Source: Marinobacter lipolyticus SM19 (GTDB lineage: Bacteria; Pseudomonadota; Gammaproteobacteria; Pseudomonadales; Oleiphilaceae). Taken from it: a stretch of 64,000 nucleotides of DNA. Location: NCBI RefSeq assembly GCF_000397065.2, contig NZ_KE007327.1:241214-305213 (forward strand), written 5' to 3'. Under the pieces are notes generated by a model. That model saw only the letters and a program-made list of their open reading frames with translations, searched no databases and had not been told where the DNA came from. Of the stretch, positions 54,117 to 63,987 are shown in pieces. Position numbers and translations under genes: made by a program. Positions within the stretch are counted from its first letter, which is position 1; the number at the start of each line of letters is the position of its first letter.

Positions 54117-54120
54117 GAGA

Positions 54121-54909
54121 TCACTGTTCCCACGGAATGCCGCGATCCGGTACCGGTTGGCCGCGACCAACTTCCAGGGCATTTAGAATGGCGTGGTTCA
54201 CAAAGTTCTGAGCCTGGGATATGGCCGCCCGTGGTGATAGCCCCTGTGCACGACCGGCAGCAATGGACGCAGCCAGGGTACAGCCTGTGCCATGGTATTC
54301 CCCGCCAACCCGCTCGATATGCCAGTAGAGGGGGTCGACGTCCCTGGTGTAGAGGGTGTTGGTGATTTGCGGGCCCTCACCATGTCCGCCCGTTGCCAGT
54401 ACCGACTGGCACCCCGCTGCTATCAGCGAATGTGCGGCTTCGGCAGGATCATCGCTGCCTCCGAGCAGTGCCAATTCGATCCCGTTGGGCGTAATCATGT
54501 CGGCGCGGCTGAACAGGAGTTCCTTCATCGCCCGGATCAGGGATTCGTCCGCCAGATCACCGCCGCCAGCGGCCTTGATAACCGGATCGGTGACCACAGG
54601 AATATTCGGATGCTTGCCGAGGAATTCCACCAAAACCTTTACCACGTCAGCATTGCCCAAGGCGCCGGTTTTAATGGCATGAATGGGCGCGTCAGCTGCG
54701 ACGCAATCCAGTTGTTTGCGAATCAATTCTGCATCCACCGCGCAGGCGTCATACACATTGCGCGTATCCTGGACCGTCAGACAGGTCAGGACTGGCAGGG
54801 GATGGCAGCCCAATGCCGTTATGGCCTGGATGTCGGCCTGTATTCCGGCACCGCCGGACGGGTCAAGGCCCGACAGGATCAATACTTGGGGGCGGGTGTG
54901 ACGTTTTAT
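54121..54909 (-). CDS. thiD: Hydroxymethylpyrimidine/phosphomethylpyrimidine kinase
   Basis: 262 aa if begun at an ATA codon (54909), or 253 aa from TTG (54882). The family start is RPQVLILSGLDPSGGAGIQAD, which requires codons upstream of the TTG, and AGGAG stands exactly 7 nt before the ATA, while the TTG has no ribosome site. No ATG, GTG or TTG lies between. Body motifs: SGGAGIQAD, DPVIKAAGG, GTGCT near the anion hole. It phosphorylates HMP twice. Protein identity is certain, the start codon is not. Confidence 0.92.
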   Translation of the reverse strand: MKRHTRPQVLILSGLDPSGGAGIQADIQAITALGCHPLPVLTCLTVQDTRNVYDACAVDAELIRKQLDCVAADAPIHAIKTGALGNADVVKVLVEFLGKHPNIPVVTDPVIKAAGGGDLADESLIRAMKELLFSRADMITPNGIELALLGGSDDPAEAAHSLIAAGCQSVLATGGHGEGPQITNTLYTRDVDPLYWHIERVGGEYHGTGCTLAASIAAGRAQGLSPRAAISQAQNFVNHAILNALEVGRGQPVPDRGIPWEQ

Positions 54910-54920
54910 GGCTCGGCTCC

Positions 54921-55343
54921 TCAGAATGGTTTGACTACGGCCAGGATCACGACAGCCACCAGTACAAACACCGGTAACTCGTTAAGCCAGCGATAGAACA
55001 CGTGGCCGCGGGTATTCCGGTCATCCCGGAATACCTTCACCAGGTGTCCGCAGTAAAAATGGTAGGTGATCAAAAGCGCCACCAGTGCCAGTTTGGCATG
55101 CATCCAGCCCTGACTGAAATAACCGGCCGCATTGTAACTGATCAGCCAGATCCCAAAAACAAGCGTGGCAATCATGGCCGGGGTCGTTATGCCCCGGTAA
55201 AGTTTACGCTCCATGACCTTGAAACGTTCTCGCCCGGGCTGGTCCTCGCAGGCAGCGTGATACACGAATAGTCGTGGCAGGTAGAAAATGCCGGCGAACC
55301 AGCACACCATGGAAATGATATGGAGGGCTTTAACCCAGAGCAT
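54921..55343 (-). CDS. hemJ: Protoporphyrinogen IX oxidase HemJ
   Basis: 140 aa, four transmembrane helices, with the conserved His of ALHIISMVCWFAGIFYLPRL and the FYCGHLVKVF loop typical of the HemJ family (formerly UPF0093). It oxidises protoporphyrinogen in the inner membrane. GGAG lies 7 nt upstream. Starts 3 bp after the chloride channel gene and sits in an operon with hemL, supporting the heme role. Confidence 0.93.
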   Translation of the reverse strand: MLWVKALHIISMVCWFAGIFYLPRLFVYHAACEDQPGRERFKVMERKLYRGITTPAMIATLVFGIWLISYNAAGYFSQGWMHAKLALVALLITYHFYCGHLVKVFRDDRNTRGHVFYRWLNELPVFVLVAVVILAVVKPF

Positions 55344-55346
55344 CGC

Positions 55347-57122
55347 TTAACTCCGTCGGTATTGGTAATAGCTTTCGATGTCGGATTTCAGCACGATGCC
55401 GTACACCCGCTGAATCATCGGGGCTACGTGGCGTTGAACATACAGAGCTTCCACGCTCGTGCCGTCGAACACGTCCAGTGCTTCCTCGAGAGTGGCCTGG
55501 TACTGAACCGGCGCAATATCCCGCCGGTTGGCCGGGATTTCCATCAGGTCAACGGTGTCCGCCGGCTCGGTTCCTTTTTCCGCGGCCAGTTCTTCAGCGT
55601 CTTCGAGGTAGCGGGCGAGGTCAACAGCGGGCAGCAGTGCCGTAGGCCCATTGCTGCCTTCCACCACCAGCCACTTGGGCTCAGACTTGAGTATCTTGCT
55701 GGCAGCGTCAGTCGTCAGGTGTCTTTCTGTGCGCAATATGTTGCGGTCCATGATGGCACCCACCGAGACCCGACGCAGGGCCTGAATGACAGGGGAGTTC
55801 TGGTAACTCAACCCCTGACTTTTCAGTATGGTAAGAAACAGCGATTTTTTGCCAAAGACTTCGCTGGTAACCAGGCTGGCGGTTGTGATGATCAACATTC
55901 CCGGCAGCATGATGTGAGGGTTACGGGTAAGCTCCATCAATGCCATCAGGGCTGCAAGTGGCGCCTGCAGCACGGCTCCCATCATCGCACCCATGCCGAG
56001 CATGGCGTAGAAGCCGACGGACGATGCTATGTCCGGCGCGATCTGGGCACCAATGAGGCCCATGGCTCCACCCAGGGTGGCACCCATGAAAATGGTGGGG
56101 CCGATGACACCGCTGGGCATGCCCAGCCCAATGGTAAGTGACGTTATGATCAGCTTGGCGATGCCGGCTCCGAGTAGCAGCCAGAATGCCAGATGGCCAT
56201 GGATGGCCAGGTCCACGGTGTCATAGCCAATGCCCATCACCTCCGGAATGAACAGGGCAAATGGCACCATCAGCAATCCGCAAAAAGCAACGCGCAGCAG
56301 CACCGGTCGGTGGTGGTAGCGGCCCATGGTGTCGACGAGGTGGATAAAGAGAGCGGCAGCGACGCCGATGATCACGGCGATGGCCAGAATCCAGGGGATC
56401 TCTACGAGGGAGTTCATGGTCAGTGCCGGTACACTGAATGCCGGTTCTGAGCCATAGATGGCCTGGGTTACGATGGCTGCACTCACCGCAGCGAGAATAA
56501 TCGGGGTAAAACCGGCAATGGTGTACTCCATCATCACCACTTCCATAGCGAAGATGACGCCCGAAATAGGGGTGTTGAAGGAGGCGGAAATCGCAGCGGC
56601 ACAACCGCAGGCAACAAGGGTTCGAATGCTGTTGTTGGGGAGTCTCATCCACTGCCCCATCAGACTGGAGAACGCAGCGCCAAGGTGCACCGCTGGCCCC
56701 TCCCGGCCGGCAGACTGTCCGGTGATCACCGTGGTAACGCCAGTGATGAACTGGACAGTGGCGCTGCGGACCGAAATATAACCCTGATGGTAGTTGAGGC
56801 GTTCCATGATATGGACGATGCCGACCTTGCGGTCGTGGGTGGCCAGGCGATGAAGAAACAGGCCAAGGCCAAGTGCCCCTGCCAGAGGTAGGAGGCCCCG
56901 AGTCAGAAGATCCAGTTCCTCAAAGGATTCTGATCCGTCCCCTGGCAGGAAATATTCGAGGGGCCACTCGATGGCAAGGCGGAATACCAGTATAACACCG
57001 CCGGTGATTAGCCCAGAAAGCAAGCCGAGTACCGCCAGTTGCGGAAGAGCATCCACGCCGGAGAGCCTGCGACGGAAGACGGGAATCAGGTTCTCGGTAA
57101 TCTGGTGCCAGATCTTTCGCAT
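55347..57122 (-). CDS. ClC-family chloride channel/antiporter with CBS domains
   Basis: 591 aa. About ten to twelve membrane helices, with the selectivity motif GREGP (139-143); Glu141 is the gating glutamate. A C-terminal pair of CBS domains (about residues 455-590) probably senses adenylates. First gene of the run ending in hemL, though the link to heme or thiamine is unclear. Confidence 0.93.
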   Translation of the reverse strand: MRKIWHQITENLIPVFRRRLSGVDALPQLAVLGLLSGLITGGVILVFRLAIEWPLEYFLPGDGSESFEELDLLTRGLLPLAGALGLGLFLHRLATHDRKVGIVHIMERLNYHQGYISVRSATVQFITGVTTVITGQSAGREGPAVHLGAAFSSLMGQWMRLPNNSIRTLVACGCAAAISASFNTPISGVIFAMEVVMMEYTIAGFTPIILAAVSAAIVTQAIYGSEPAFSVPALTMNSLVEIPWILAIAVIIGVAAALFIHLVDTMGRYHHRPVLLRVAFCGLLMVPFALFIPEVMGIGYDTVDLAIHGHLAFWLLLGAGIAKLIITSLTIGLGMPSGVIGPTIFMGATLGGAMGLIGAQIAPDIASSVGFYAMLGMGAMMGAVLQAPLAALMALMELTRNPHIMLPGMLIITTASLVTSEVFGKKSLFLTILKSQGLSYQNSPVIQALRRVSVGAIMDRNILRTERHLTTDAASKILKSEPKWLVVEGSNGPTALLPAVDLARYLEDAEELAAEKGTEPADTVDLMEIPANRRDIAPVQYQATLEEALDVFDGTSVEALYVQRHVAPMIQRVYGIVLKSDIESYYQYRRS

Positions 57123-57269
57123 GAACGCCGGAGTTCCGGTTGTGGGTGGATCGTATGGTTATTGTAACGGTCGCCTGTCGGGCTGCAATAAGTCGTTGGT
57201 TTATCATGTTAGACTAGTGAGTAGAACATGACCCTTATTTTACGAAACCGACCGGAGTTGGAGTAACAG

Positions 57270-58307
57270 GTGATAAAAGTAGGCATTGTAGGTGGAACCG
57301 GGTATACCGGTGTGGAGCTTCTGAGAATTCTGGCGGTTCATCCGGAGGCGACGGTGAGCTGTATTACCTCTCGCTCGGAGGCGGGCATGCCAGTGGCGGA
57401 TATGTATCCAAACCTTCGTGGCCACTATGACCTGGCGTTTTCCGAGCCAGACCTGGACACCCTTGCCGCGTGTGACCTGGTGTTTTTCGCCACGCCTCAC
57501 GGGGTCGCCATGCGCATGATGCCAGAGCTGATGGCAGCGGGAGCCCGGGTTGTGGACCTGTCGGCAGATTTCCGCCTGCGTGATCTGGATGTATGGGCGA
57601 ACTGGTATGGCATGGCTCATGAGAGCCCGGAGTGGGCTGCAAAGGCTGTCTACGGTCTTCCTGAAGTGGTGCGCGAAGAAGTGCGCGATGCGCAGCTGGT
57701 GGCTAACCCCGGCTGTTACCCTACCGCTGTCCAATTGGGCTTCCTGCCCCTGCTGGAGAATAATCTGGTTGACCCGTCCCGGCTGATTGCCGATGCCAAA
57801 TCCGGTGCCAGTGGCGCAGGCCGCCAGGGCAAAATCGGCATGCTTCATGGCGAAGTTGGCGAGAGCTTCAAGGCCTATGGCGCGTCGGGCCACCGCCACT
57901 TGCCGGAGATTCGACAGGGGCTTAGCAACGCAGCTGGAAGAGATGTGGGAATTACGTTTGTGCCCCACCTGGTTCCTATGGTTCGTGGTATCGAGGCAAC
58001 CTTGTACGCCGAGCTGACCAATCCTGAGGATTTTAACCAGTTGCAGTCGCTTTATGAAAACCGCTTCCGGGATGAGCCGTTTGTGGACGTCATGCCTTTC
58101 GGCAGTCATCCCGAAACCCGGAGTGTGCGGGGTGCTAATCATTGCCGCATTGCGCTGCATCGCCAGGAAAACAGCAATGTGGTCATCGTGTCTTCTGTCA
58201 TCGATAACCTGGTGAAAGGGGCGGCAGGACAGGCCGTGCAGAACATGAACATCATGTTCGGCCTGAAAGAAACTCTCGGGCTCGAAGCGCCCGCTATGCT
58301 GCCGTAG
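57270..58307 (+). CDS. argC: N-acetyl-gamma-glutamyl-phosphate reductase
   Basis: 345 aa, GTG start with GGAG upstream. NAD(P)-binding [10 protein letters not shown] at the N-terminus and the active Cys149 in [10 protein letters not shown]. It reduces N-acetylglutamyl phosphate in arginine synthesis. Divergent from the ClC gene, 147 bp apart. Confidence 0.97.
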   Translation: MIKVGIVGGTGYTGVELLRILAVHPEATVSCITSRSEAGMPVADMYPNLRGHYDLAFSEPDLDTLAACDLVFFATPHGVAMRMMPELMAAGARVVDLSADFRLRDLDVWANWYGMAHESPEWAAKAVYGLPEVVREEVRDAQLVANPGCYPTAVQLGFLPLLENNLVDPSRLIADAKSGASGAGRQGKIGMLHGEVGESFKAYGASGHRHLPEIRQGLSNAAGRDVGITFVPHLVPMVRGIEATLYAELTNPEDFNQLQSLYENRFRDEPFVDVMPFGSHPETRSVRGANHCRIALHRQENSNVVIVSSVIDNLVKGAAGQAVQNMNIMFGLKETLGLEAPAMLP

Positions 58308-58316
58308 GACGTGCCG

Positions 58317-59057
58317 GTGAGTGAGTCCAGAAAACCGGCGGAGGAATACGTTGTCATCCGCCACCGACCGGGATACCGGCTAAGGCGCACACTGATACTG
58401 CTGGTGTTTTCCGTGGTTGCCGCTGTTGGCGGGTATGCCGCTGGGCTTGCCCAGGGAGGTTTCCGGTTCTCCTCGGTAGAGGATTCCCGCGACCGTCTGG
58501 AGCAGGAGGCTGAGGCACTGCAGGATAAATACCGTGGAGCGTCCCAACAGTTGGTGAACCTGGAGCGGGGACGAACGATTGATCAGCAGGCGCTGAATCA
58601 GGCTCGCAAGATCATTGTCGATCTGGAAACGCAGATTGCTTCACTGAAAGCGGATCTGACTTTCTATCAGAATATCATGGCGCCTTCGGAAACCAGCAAG
58701 GGGCTCCAGGTGGACCGGTTGTCCCTGCAACAAGGCCGTCAGCAGGGCGAATACAATTTTAAACTGGTGCTTACCCAGGTCGGTAACAACAAGAGTTATA
58801 TATCCGGGGTTGTTGCCGTTAACGTGATTGGGATGCGTGATGATGAGAAAGAAGTGATTGCGCTTCGTGATCTATCTGACGACATCGACGATCTCGGCGT
58901 AGAGTTCCGCTTCCGCTATTTCCAGGATGTTGAGGGGCTGCTGAAACTGCCGTCGGATTTTGAGCCGATGGAGGTGCAGGTGGTTGCACAATCCGAGGGC
59001 AAAAAATCCGCGCAGGCTGAACGCACATTTGATTGGGTTGAACTAACGGAGAACTGA
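58317..59057 (+). CDS. DUF6776-type membrane-anchored coiled-coil protein
   Basis: 246 aa from a GTG at 58317 with GGA about 9 nt upstream (another GTG lies two codons before). One transmembrane helix (about residues 24-45), a long coiled coil (about 55-115), then a beta-rich periplasmic domain. The family is uncharacterised. It precedes a bactofilin gene by 3 bp, so a role tied to that cytoskeletal element is plausible. Confidence 0.83.
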   Translation: MSESRKPAEEYVVIRHRPGYRLRRTLILLVFSVVAAVGGYAAGLAQGGFRFSSVEDSRDRLEQEAEALQDKYRGASQQLVNLERGRTIDQQALNQARKIIVDLETQIASLKADLTFYQNIMAPSETSKGLQVDRLSLQQGRQQGEYNFKLVLTQVGNNKSYISGVVAVNVIGMRDDEKEVIALRDLSDDIDDLGVEFRFRYFQDVEGLLKLPSDFEPMEVQVVAQSEGKKSAQAERTFDWVELTEN

Positions 59058-59060
59058 TAC

Positions 59061-59513
59061 ATGCTCGGCAAGAAAAAACAGAAACCCCGTCGTCCGACTG
59101 GGCACTTTGACACCCTGGTGTCATCCCGCACTACTGTGGAAGGCGATGTGCATTTTTCCGGTGGATTGCATGTTGATGGCCGGGTTCGAGGCAAGGTTGT
59201 CGCGGAAGAGGGCAGCGATGCGGTGCTCAGGATCTCCGAAGTAGGGGAAATCACCGGCGATATTGTAGCGCCCCATGTGATCATCAATGGACAGGTTCAT
59301 GGTGATGTATACGCATCTGCTCACCTTGAACTGGCAGAAAAAGCCTCCATTAACGGAAACGTCTATTACAATCTGATCGAAATGGCTATGGGGGCTGCAG
59401 TGAACGGCAATCTGGTCCATCAGCGTGAGCCAGTGGGGCTGCTCAACAGTGACCACCAGAAAAAAACAACCGATGATGCGTCGGAGCATTCGGAAGAGGC
59501 AGAAGTCGAATAG
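59061..59513 (+). CDS. Bactofilin
   Basis: 150 aa. The central domain (about residues 15-115) shows the short repeated V-GD-HxxG-xxxxG pattern of the bactofilin beta-helix, with disordered basic start and acidic end. Bactofilins polymerise without nucleotide and position cell-wall enzymes. GGAG is 9 nt upstream. An M23 peptidase gene lies close by at 61035, a common association, though here on the other strand. Confidence 0.93.
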   Translation: MLGKKKQKPRRPTGHFDTLVSSRTTVEGDVHFSGGLHVDGRVRGKVVAEEGSDAVLRISEVGEITGDIVAPHVIINGQVHGDVYASAHLELAEKASINGNVYYNLIEMAMGAAVNGNLVHQREPVGLLNSDHQKKTTDDASEHSEEAEVE

Positions 59514-59578
59514 TTGATTGTTTTAGTCAGGAATATGATAATCGTGATGTCCATACGTATAGCAATCCGGAGGCGGAC

Positions 59579-59932
59579 TTGAGTGTAGTTCAGCAACAAA
59601 TGGCCACACCGCTGTTTCTCAGTGACAGTGCCGTAACGAAAGTGCGAGAGTTGGTTGAGGAAGAAGGCAACCCTCAACTCAAGCTTCGGGTTTTCGTAAC
59701 TGGTGGTGGTTGCTCCGGGTTCCAGTATGGATTCTCATTCGATGACAATCAGGATGAGGAAGATACGGTCATTGAAAAAGATGGCGTGACGCTGCTGGTG
59801 GACCCGATGAGTTATCAGTACCTGGTGGGGGCAACGGTGGAGTACACGGAAGGACTTCAGGGATCTCAGTTCGTAGTTAGTAATCCCAACGCCAGCTCGA
59901 CCTGCGGGTGCGGCAGCTCCTTTTCCATCTGA
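59579..59932 (+). CDS. erpA: Iron-sulfur cluster insertion protein ErpA
   Basis: 117 aa, TTG start at 59579 with GGAGG five bases upstream. A-type carrier with the three Cys: TGGGCSGF and STCGCGSSF at the C-terminus. It hands [4Fe-4S] clusters to apo-proteins and is close to E. coli ErpA. Its stop abuts the anmK stop with no gap. Confidence 0.97.
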   Translation: MSVVQQQMATPLFLSDSAVTKVRELVEEEGNPQLKLRVFVTGGGCSGFQYGFSFDDNQDEEDTVIEKDGVTLLVDPMSYQYLVGATVEYTEGLQGSQFVVSNPNASSTCGCGSSFSI

Positions 59933-61030
59933 TCAGGCGAAGTAGACCGCCCCGAGAATCCTTTCTCCAGACGCCCCGGTTACCTCAGGCAGGTTTCCGG
60001 GGCGTTTCTCCAGAGTCTGTTTGGCAAGCCAGCCAAAGGCAACCGGTTCCACCCACTGTGGGTCAAGTCCCAGGTCCGCTGTGGAAGTCATCATCAATGG
60101 GCTGCAAGCTCGCTTAAGTTCCCGCATCAGAAACGTGTTCCGCGTTCCGCCGCCACAAGCGAATATAGTCATATTCGGAGCGTGGGGCAGTTGGCGGGCA
60201 ATGGAAACAATCGTAAGTTCCAGTAATGTCCGCTGCACATCGGCATCGGACACTTCCGAATGTCTGTGCGCAAGGGTTTTGACCCATTCCAGGTTGAACT
60301 TTTCTTTCCCGGTGCTTTTGGGGGGCGGTCGCATAAAGTAACCGTCCGAAAGCATGTCTCCCAATAATTCCTGATGAACCATACCCTCTGCTGCCCAGCG
60401 CCCGTCTTCATCGTAGGGGCGTCCGGTCCGATATTGGCACCATGCATCCATCAACGCGTTTGCGGGGCCGGTGTCAAAGCCGGTGACCGGCTGATTGCCA
60501 CCGGCTGGAAGCCAGCTGATATTTGCAATTCCGCCAAGGTTGAGGATGCAGCGGTCTTCAGTCTCGGAGCCGAAGAAGGCTTTGTGGAATGCCGGAACGA
60601 GTGGTGCGCCTTGCCCGCCTGCTGACATGTCTCGCCGGCGAAAGTCGGCTACTGTGGTAACCCCCGTTTTCTCGGCAATCAGGTTGGGGTCGCCAATTTG
60701 AAGGGAAAACGGTGTATTGCCCCGGGGTTGGTGACGAATGGTCTGGCCATGGCTGCCAATGGCTGAAATGTCATTGCTGGAGATGCCTGCCTTTTCGATA
60801 GCCTGTGATGCCGCCTCGGCAAACAGGCTGCCCACAATGTGATCCAGCTCGCCGAGTTCGTCGGGGGTTCCCTGATTCTGGCTGATCTGGGTCAGGCGCT
60901 GGCGAATGTCCTCGGGGTAAGCAATGCTGTGCGTGTGGTGTATCTGGATTCGGTTATCCGGAAAGGACACCAGCACGGCATCAATACCGTCCATGCTGGT
61001 GCCGGACATCAGTCCCAGCCACTTGCTCAT
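59933..61030 (-). CDS. anmK: 1,6-anhydro-N-acetylmuramic acid kinase
   Basis: 365 aa from the ATG at 61030 that begins MSKWLGLMSGTSMDGIDAVL, the family start; the open frame upstream is unrelated. GSHGQTIRH and GGIANIS/CGGG ATP-binding loops are present. It recycles cell-wall anhydro-MurNAc to MurNAc-6-phosphate. Four bases after the M23 peptidase gene, so turnover and recycling are cotranscribed. Confidence 0.95.
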   Translation of the reverse strand: MSKWLGLMSGTSMDGIDAVLVSFPDNRIQIHHTHSIAYPEDIRQRLTQISQNQGTPDELGELDHIVGSLFAEAASQAIEKAGISSNDISAIGSHGQTIRHQPRGNTPFSLQIGDPNLIAEKTGVTTVADFRRRDMSAGGQGAPLVPAFHKAFFGSETEDRCILNLGGIANISWLPAGGNQPVTGFDTGPANALMDAWCQYRTGRPYDEDGRWAAEGMVHQELLGDMLSDGYFMRPPPKSTGKEKFNLEWVKTLAHRHSEVSDADVQRTLLELTIVSIARQLPHAPNMTIFACGGGTRNTFLMRELKRACSPLMMTSTADLGLDPQWVEPVAFGWLAKQTLEKRPGNLPEVTGASGERILGAVYFA

Positions 61031-61034
61031 GACG

Positions 61035-62423
61035 TTACTCGTCCTGGGCCAGTGCGAGCTGCTGGTGGCCATCGCGGTACACTTCGAGCTGGGCGACCTG
61101 TTGTTTCGCAAACTGGCTGAAACGAGCCATTTCGGATTTGGGCACCGGTTTGGCATCCGGCAGATCCACCTTACGGGAATTTCGTGGTGCGCCGTTCTTG
61201 CGGAATTCATAGTGCAGGTGTGGACCGGTGACCATGCCGGAGGAGCCAACGTAGCCGATGGTCTCTCCCTGTTTCACTCGGGAGCCATTTCTGATGCCTT
61301 TGCCCAGGCGGCTCATGTGAGCATACAAGGTGGTTATGTTGTCGCCGTGAGAAAGAATCACGGTGCGGCCATAGCCGCCTTTCCAGCCAGCGAAATGCAC
61401 ACGGCCATTGCCGGCAGCCTTAATGGGAGTTCCGGGAGGGGCGGCGTAGTCTGTGCCTTCGTGAGGACGGACCACGTCAAGAACCGGGTGGCGGCGTTGC
61501 ATATTAAAGGGGGAGGATACCCGTGCATTGATCGGCGTCCTCAGGAAGGCCTTACGCATGCTGGAGCCATCGGGCGCATAATAGTCGCTGTCACCATTAC
61601 TGTCGGTATACAGAAGCGCTACGTTGTCTTCTCCCCTGTTAATAAAACGGGCAGAAAGAATGCGGCCGGTATCAAACATTTCGCCGTCGAGGTAGAGTTC
61701 TTCATAGACCACCTCAAACCGGTCGCCTTTGCGAACATCGTATACAAAGTCGATGTCCCATCCGAAGATGCCAGCCATCTCCATGGCAAGCCTGTCGCTC
61801 ATCCCGGCTTCCCGGGCTGCAACATAAAGGGAACCATCGATGACACCGGAAGCGAAGGCCGGGCGGGCTTCTGGTTCGAGGACAACAGTCTCTCCCTTGA
61901 AGCCATCCTCATTCCTGGAGATACGGAGTGTTTCCAGTAAGCTGCGCTTCAGGTCAATGGCAGCCAGATCGCCATCGGCATCCGTCGCGAAGGCGATGGT
62001 TTCGCCAGCGTACAAGCGCTGCAACTTGCCGGCGTCACCGTCGCCATGGATGACCTTGAGCATGATGCCATCGTTGAATCCGGCATCACGAAACAGGGAG
62101 GAAAGCGTGTCCCCGGATTTGATTTTATGTTCCTGCCAGTTCAGCTTGGGTGTCTGATCGTCTGCTGGTTGGGGGCTTGCCAACCCTGTATTCTTCGCAA
62201 CCGCATTTTCGACCGCGCCGGAAGTGTTGTCTGCCGTAGCCGGAGTGCTTTCCTTGGGTGCGGATTGAGTGACTGGGTTGCCATTCAGGTCCAGGGAATA
62301 GGACATTCTCTTGGCCTCAACGTCGGAGCTGGGACTCATCAGAATGGCGGTCGTTACTACCACGGTGGCCGCAGCAGCAATGGTAATATGTGTTTTGGGA
62401 AACGTTTTCAGCACGTGTGACAC
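61035..62423 (-). CDS. LysM/M23 peptidoglycan DD-metallopeptidase
   Basis: 462 aa, GTG start. A signal-anchor (residues 10-30), a LysM-like segment (HKIKSGDTLSSLF), an OapA-like region, and an M23 domain with zinc motifs HEGTDYAAP and HLHYEF. Resembles MepM/YebA endopeptidases that cut D-Ala-mDap crosslinks for growth. Followed by anmK. Same order as near tyrS in pseudomonads. Confidence 0.93.
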   Translation of the reverse strand: MSHVLKTFPKTHITIAAAATVVVTTAILMSPSSDVEAKRMSYSLDLNGNPVTQSAPKESTPATADNTSGAVENAVAKNTGLASPQPADDQTPKLNWQEHKIKSGDTLSSLFRDAGFNDGIMLKVIHGDGDAGKLQRLYAGETIAFATDADGDLAAIDLKRSLLETLRISRNEDGFKGETVVLEPEARPAFASGVIDGSLYVAAREAGMSDRLAMEMAGIFGWDIDFVYDVRKGDRFEVVYEELYLDGEMFDTGRILSARFINRGEDNVALLYTDSNGDSDYYAPDGSSMRKAFLRTPINARVSSPFNMQRRHPVLDVVRPHEGTDYAAPPGTPIKAAGNGRVHFAGWKGGYGRTVILSHGDNITTLYAHMSRLGKGIRNGSRVKQGETIGYVGSSGMVTGPHLHYEFRKNGAPRNSRKVDLPDAKPVPKSEMARFSQFAKQQVAQLEVYRDGHQQLALAQDE

Positions 62424-62574
62424 CCGTTTTAATCGGTATTCCGGTAGGTTGAACTACCTAATTAAAGCTGTTGTTCAAGTATAGTCCAACAGATTACCGT
62501 ATAAAATGCATGTGGGACAGCGTGTAACATTACGGTTACCGCTCCATCCGCCAGATTTCTGGTGGCTTCATTGT

Positions 62575-62580
62575 TATAAT
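62575..62580 (+). promoter_or_regulatory. -10 element upstream of tyrS
   Basis: TATAAT followed by the GC-rich discriminator GCGCCGCCC, a stringent-type core. The -35 (CAGATT) is weak. A second TATAAT lies at 62622-62627. The gap 62424-62717 also contains the minus promoter of the M23 gene; no ORF is seen. Confidence 0.4.
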
Positions 62581-62717
62581 GCGCCGCCCTGACTATCCGG
62601 ATTTGCTCAAATACTGAGCATTATAATGTATCAGGGGATCGGGTAACTCACAGATTTCTTTTGTTGAAGTCTGTAACTGACAGAATCTTTCTAGACAAAA
62701 CTGGGGACGTGTAGTTC

Positions 62718-63920
62718 ATGGCATCTATCGATGAGGCGTTAGCCATAATAAAGCGTGGCGTTGACGAGCTGATTCCGGAAGACGATCTGGTTGCGAAGTT
62801 AAAGGAAGGTCGACCCCTACGTATCAAGGCGGGTTTTGATCCCACTGCGCCCGATCTCCATCTTGGGCATACGGTCCTTATTAACAAATTGCGACAGTTT
62901 CAGGATCTGGGTCACGAGGTTATCTTTCTGATCGGTGACTTTACCGGAAAAATTGGTGACCCGACTGGCAAGAGTGCAACACGCCCCCCGTTGACTGACC
63001 AGCAAGTGGCGGATAATGCCGTTACCTATAAAGAGCAGGTCTTCAAAATTCTGGACCCGGAAAAAACCCGCGTGGTTTTCAACTCCGAGTGGATGGGTAA
63101 GATGACCGCAGCGGATATGATCCGACTGGCCGGGCAGAGCACTGTCGCCCGGATGCTTGAGCGCGACGATTTTTCAAAGCGTTATGATTCGAATCAGCCG
63201 ATTGCGATTCACGAATTCCTCTACCCGTTGGTGCAGGGCTACGACTCTGTAGCGCTGGAGGCGGATGTCGAGCTTGGCGGTACCGATCAGCGCTTTAATC
63301 TTGGCATGGGTCGCACGATTCAGGGGCGTTATGGTCAGGAGCCGCAGGTCATCTTGACGATGCCCATCCTGGAGGGGCTGGACGGTGTTCAGAAGATGTC
63401 AAAATCCCTGGGGAACTATATTGGTGTTAATGATGCTCCGGGTGAGATGTACACCAAGCTACTCTCCATGCCGGATGCTTTGCTGTGGCGTTATTTTGAG
63501 TTGTTGAGCTTCCGTCCGCTTGTGGAGGTCGATAGTTTCCGTAAAGAGGTAGAGGCGGGAGCCAATCCTCAGGACTATAAGAAATTGCTGGCGGAGGAAA
63601 TCATTACCCGCTTCCATGATGAGGGAGCGGCCAAGACAGCGCACAAGTCCGCTGGTAACCGGGTCGCTCTTGGTGAAATTCCGGAAAATGTGCCAACAGT
63701 TGAGGTTTCTCTGGAGGGGCAGGCGGAAATGCCGATGGCATCTGTTCTGCGCCTGGCCGACCTGGTGAAGAACGGTGCTGCCGCACGGGATGTGCTAAAG
63801 CGTGGTGCGGTTTTTGTTAATGGTGAGCAATTTGACGGTAATCGTATGTTTGTTGAGGGTGATGATTGTGTCATCCAGGCAGGCAAGAAGAAGATAGCCC
63901 GGGTTTTGGTCACTGCGTAA
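62718..63920 (+). CDS. tyrS: Tyrosyl-tRNA synthetase
   Basis: 400 aa. Class I motifs HLGH (48-51) and KMSKS (226-230), with a C-terminal S4 domain starting near residue 335 ([14 protein letters not shown]). The form with HLGH and short length is the TyrZ-like type found in pseudomonads. It ends 80 bp before the window edge, just ahead of a strong promoter. Confidence 0.97.
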   Translation: MASIDEALAIIKRGVDELIPEDDLVAKLKEGRPLRIKAGFDPTAPDLHLGHTVLINKLRQFQDLGHEVIFLIGDFTGKIGDPTGKSATRPPLTDQQVADNAVTYKEQVFKILDPEKTRVVFNSEWMGKMTAADMIRLAGQSTVARMLERDDFSKRYDSNQPIAIHEFLYPLVQGYDSVALEADVELGGTDQRFNLGMGRTIQGRYGQEPQVILTMPILEGLDGVQKMSKSLGNYIGVNDAPGEMYTKLLSMPDALLWRYFELLSFRPLVEVDSFRKEVEAGANPQDYKKLLAEEIITRFHDEGAAKTAHKSAGNRVALGEIPENVPTVEVSLEGQAEMPMASVLRLADLVKNGAAARDVLKRGAVFVNGEQFDGNRMFVEGDDCVIQAGKKKIARVLVTA

Positions 63921-63959
63921 CCGATTTTGAGCGATTTTGAAGTTTTTTCGGGATCGCCG

Positions 63960-63987
63960 TTGACACCTCGCCTGAGCTCTGTAGAAT
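63960..63987 (+). promoter_or_regulatory. Strong sigma-70 promoter, probably rRNA operon P1
   Basis: TTGACA (63960-63965), 16-nt spacer, TAGAAT (63982-63987), then GCGC. An A/T-rich tract (GATTTTGAAGTTTTTTC) sits upstream as an UP element. tyrS is followed by a 16S rRNA gene in pseudomonads, so an rrn operon likely begins beyond the window. Confidence 0.65.
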
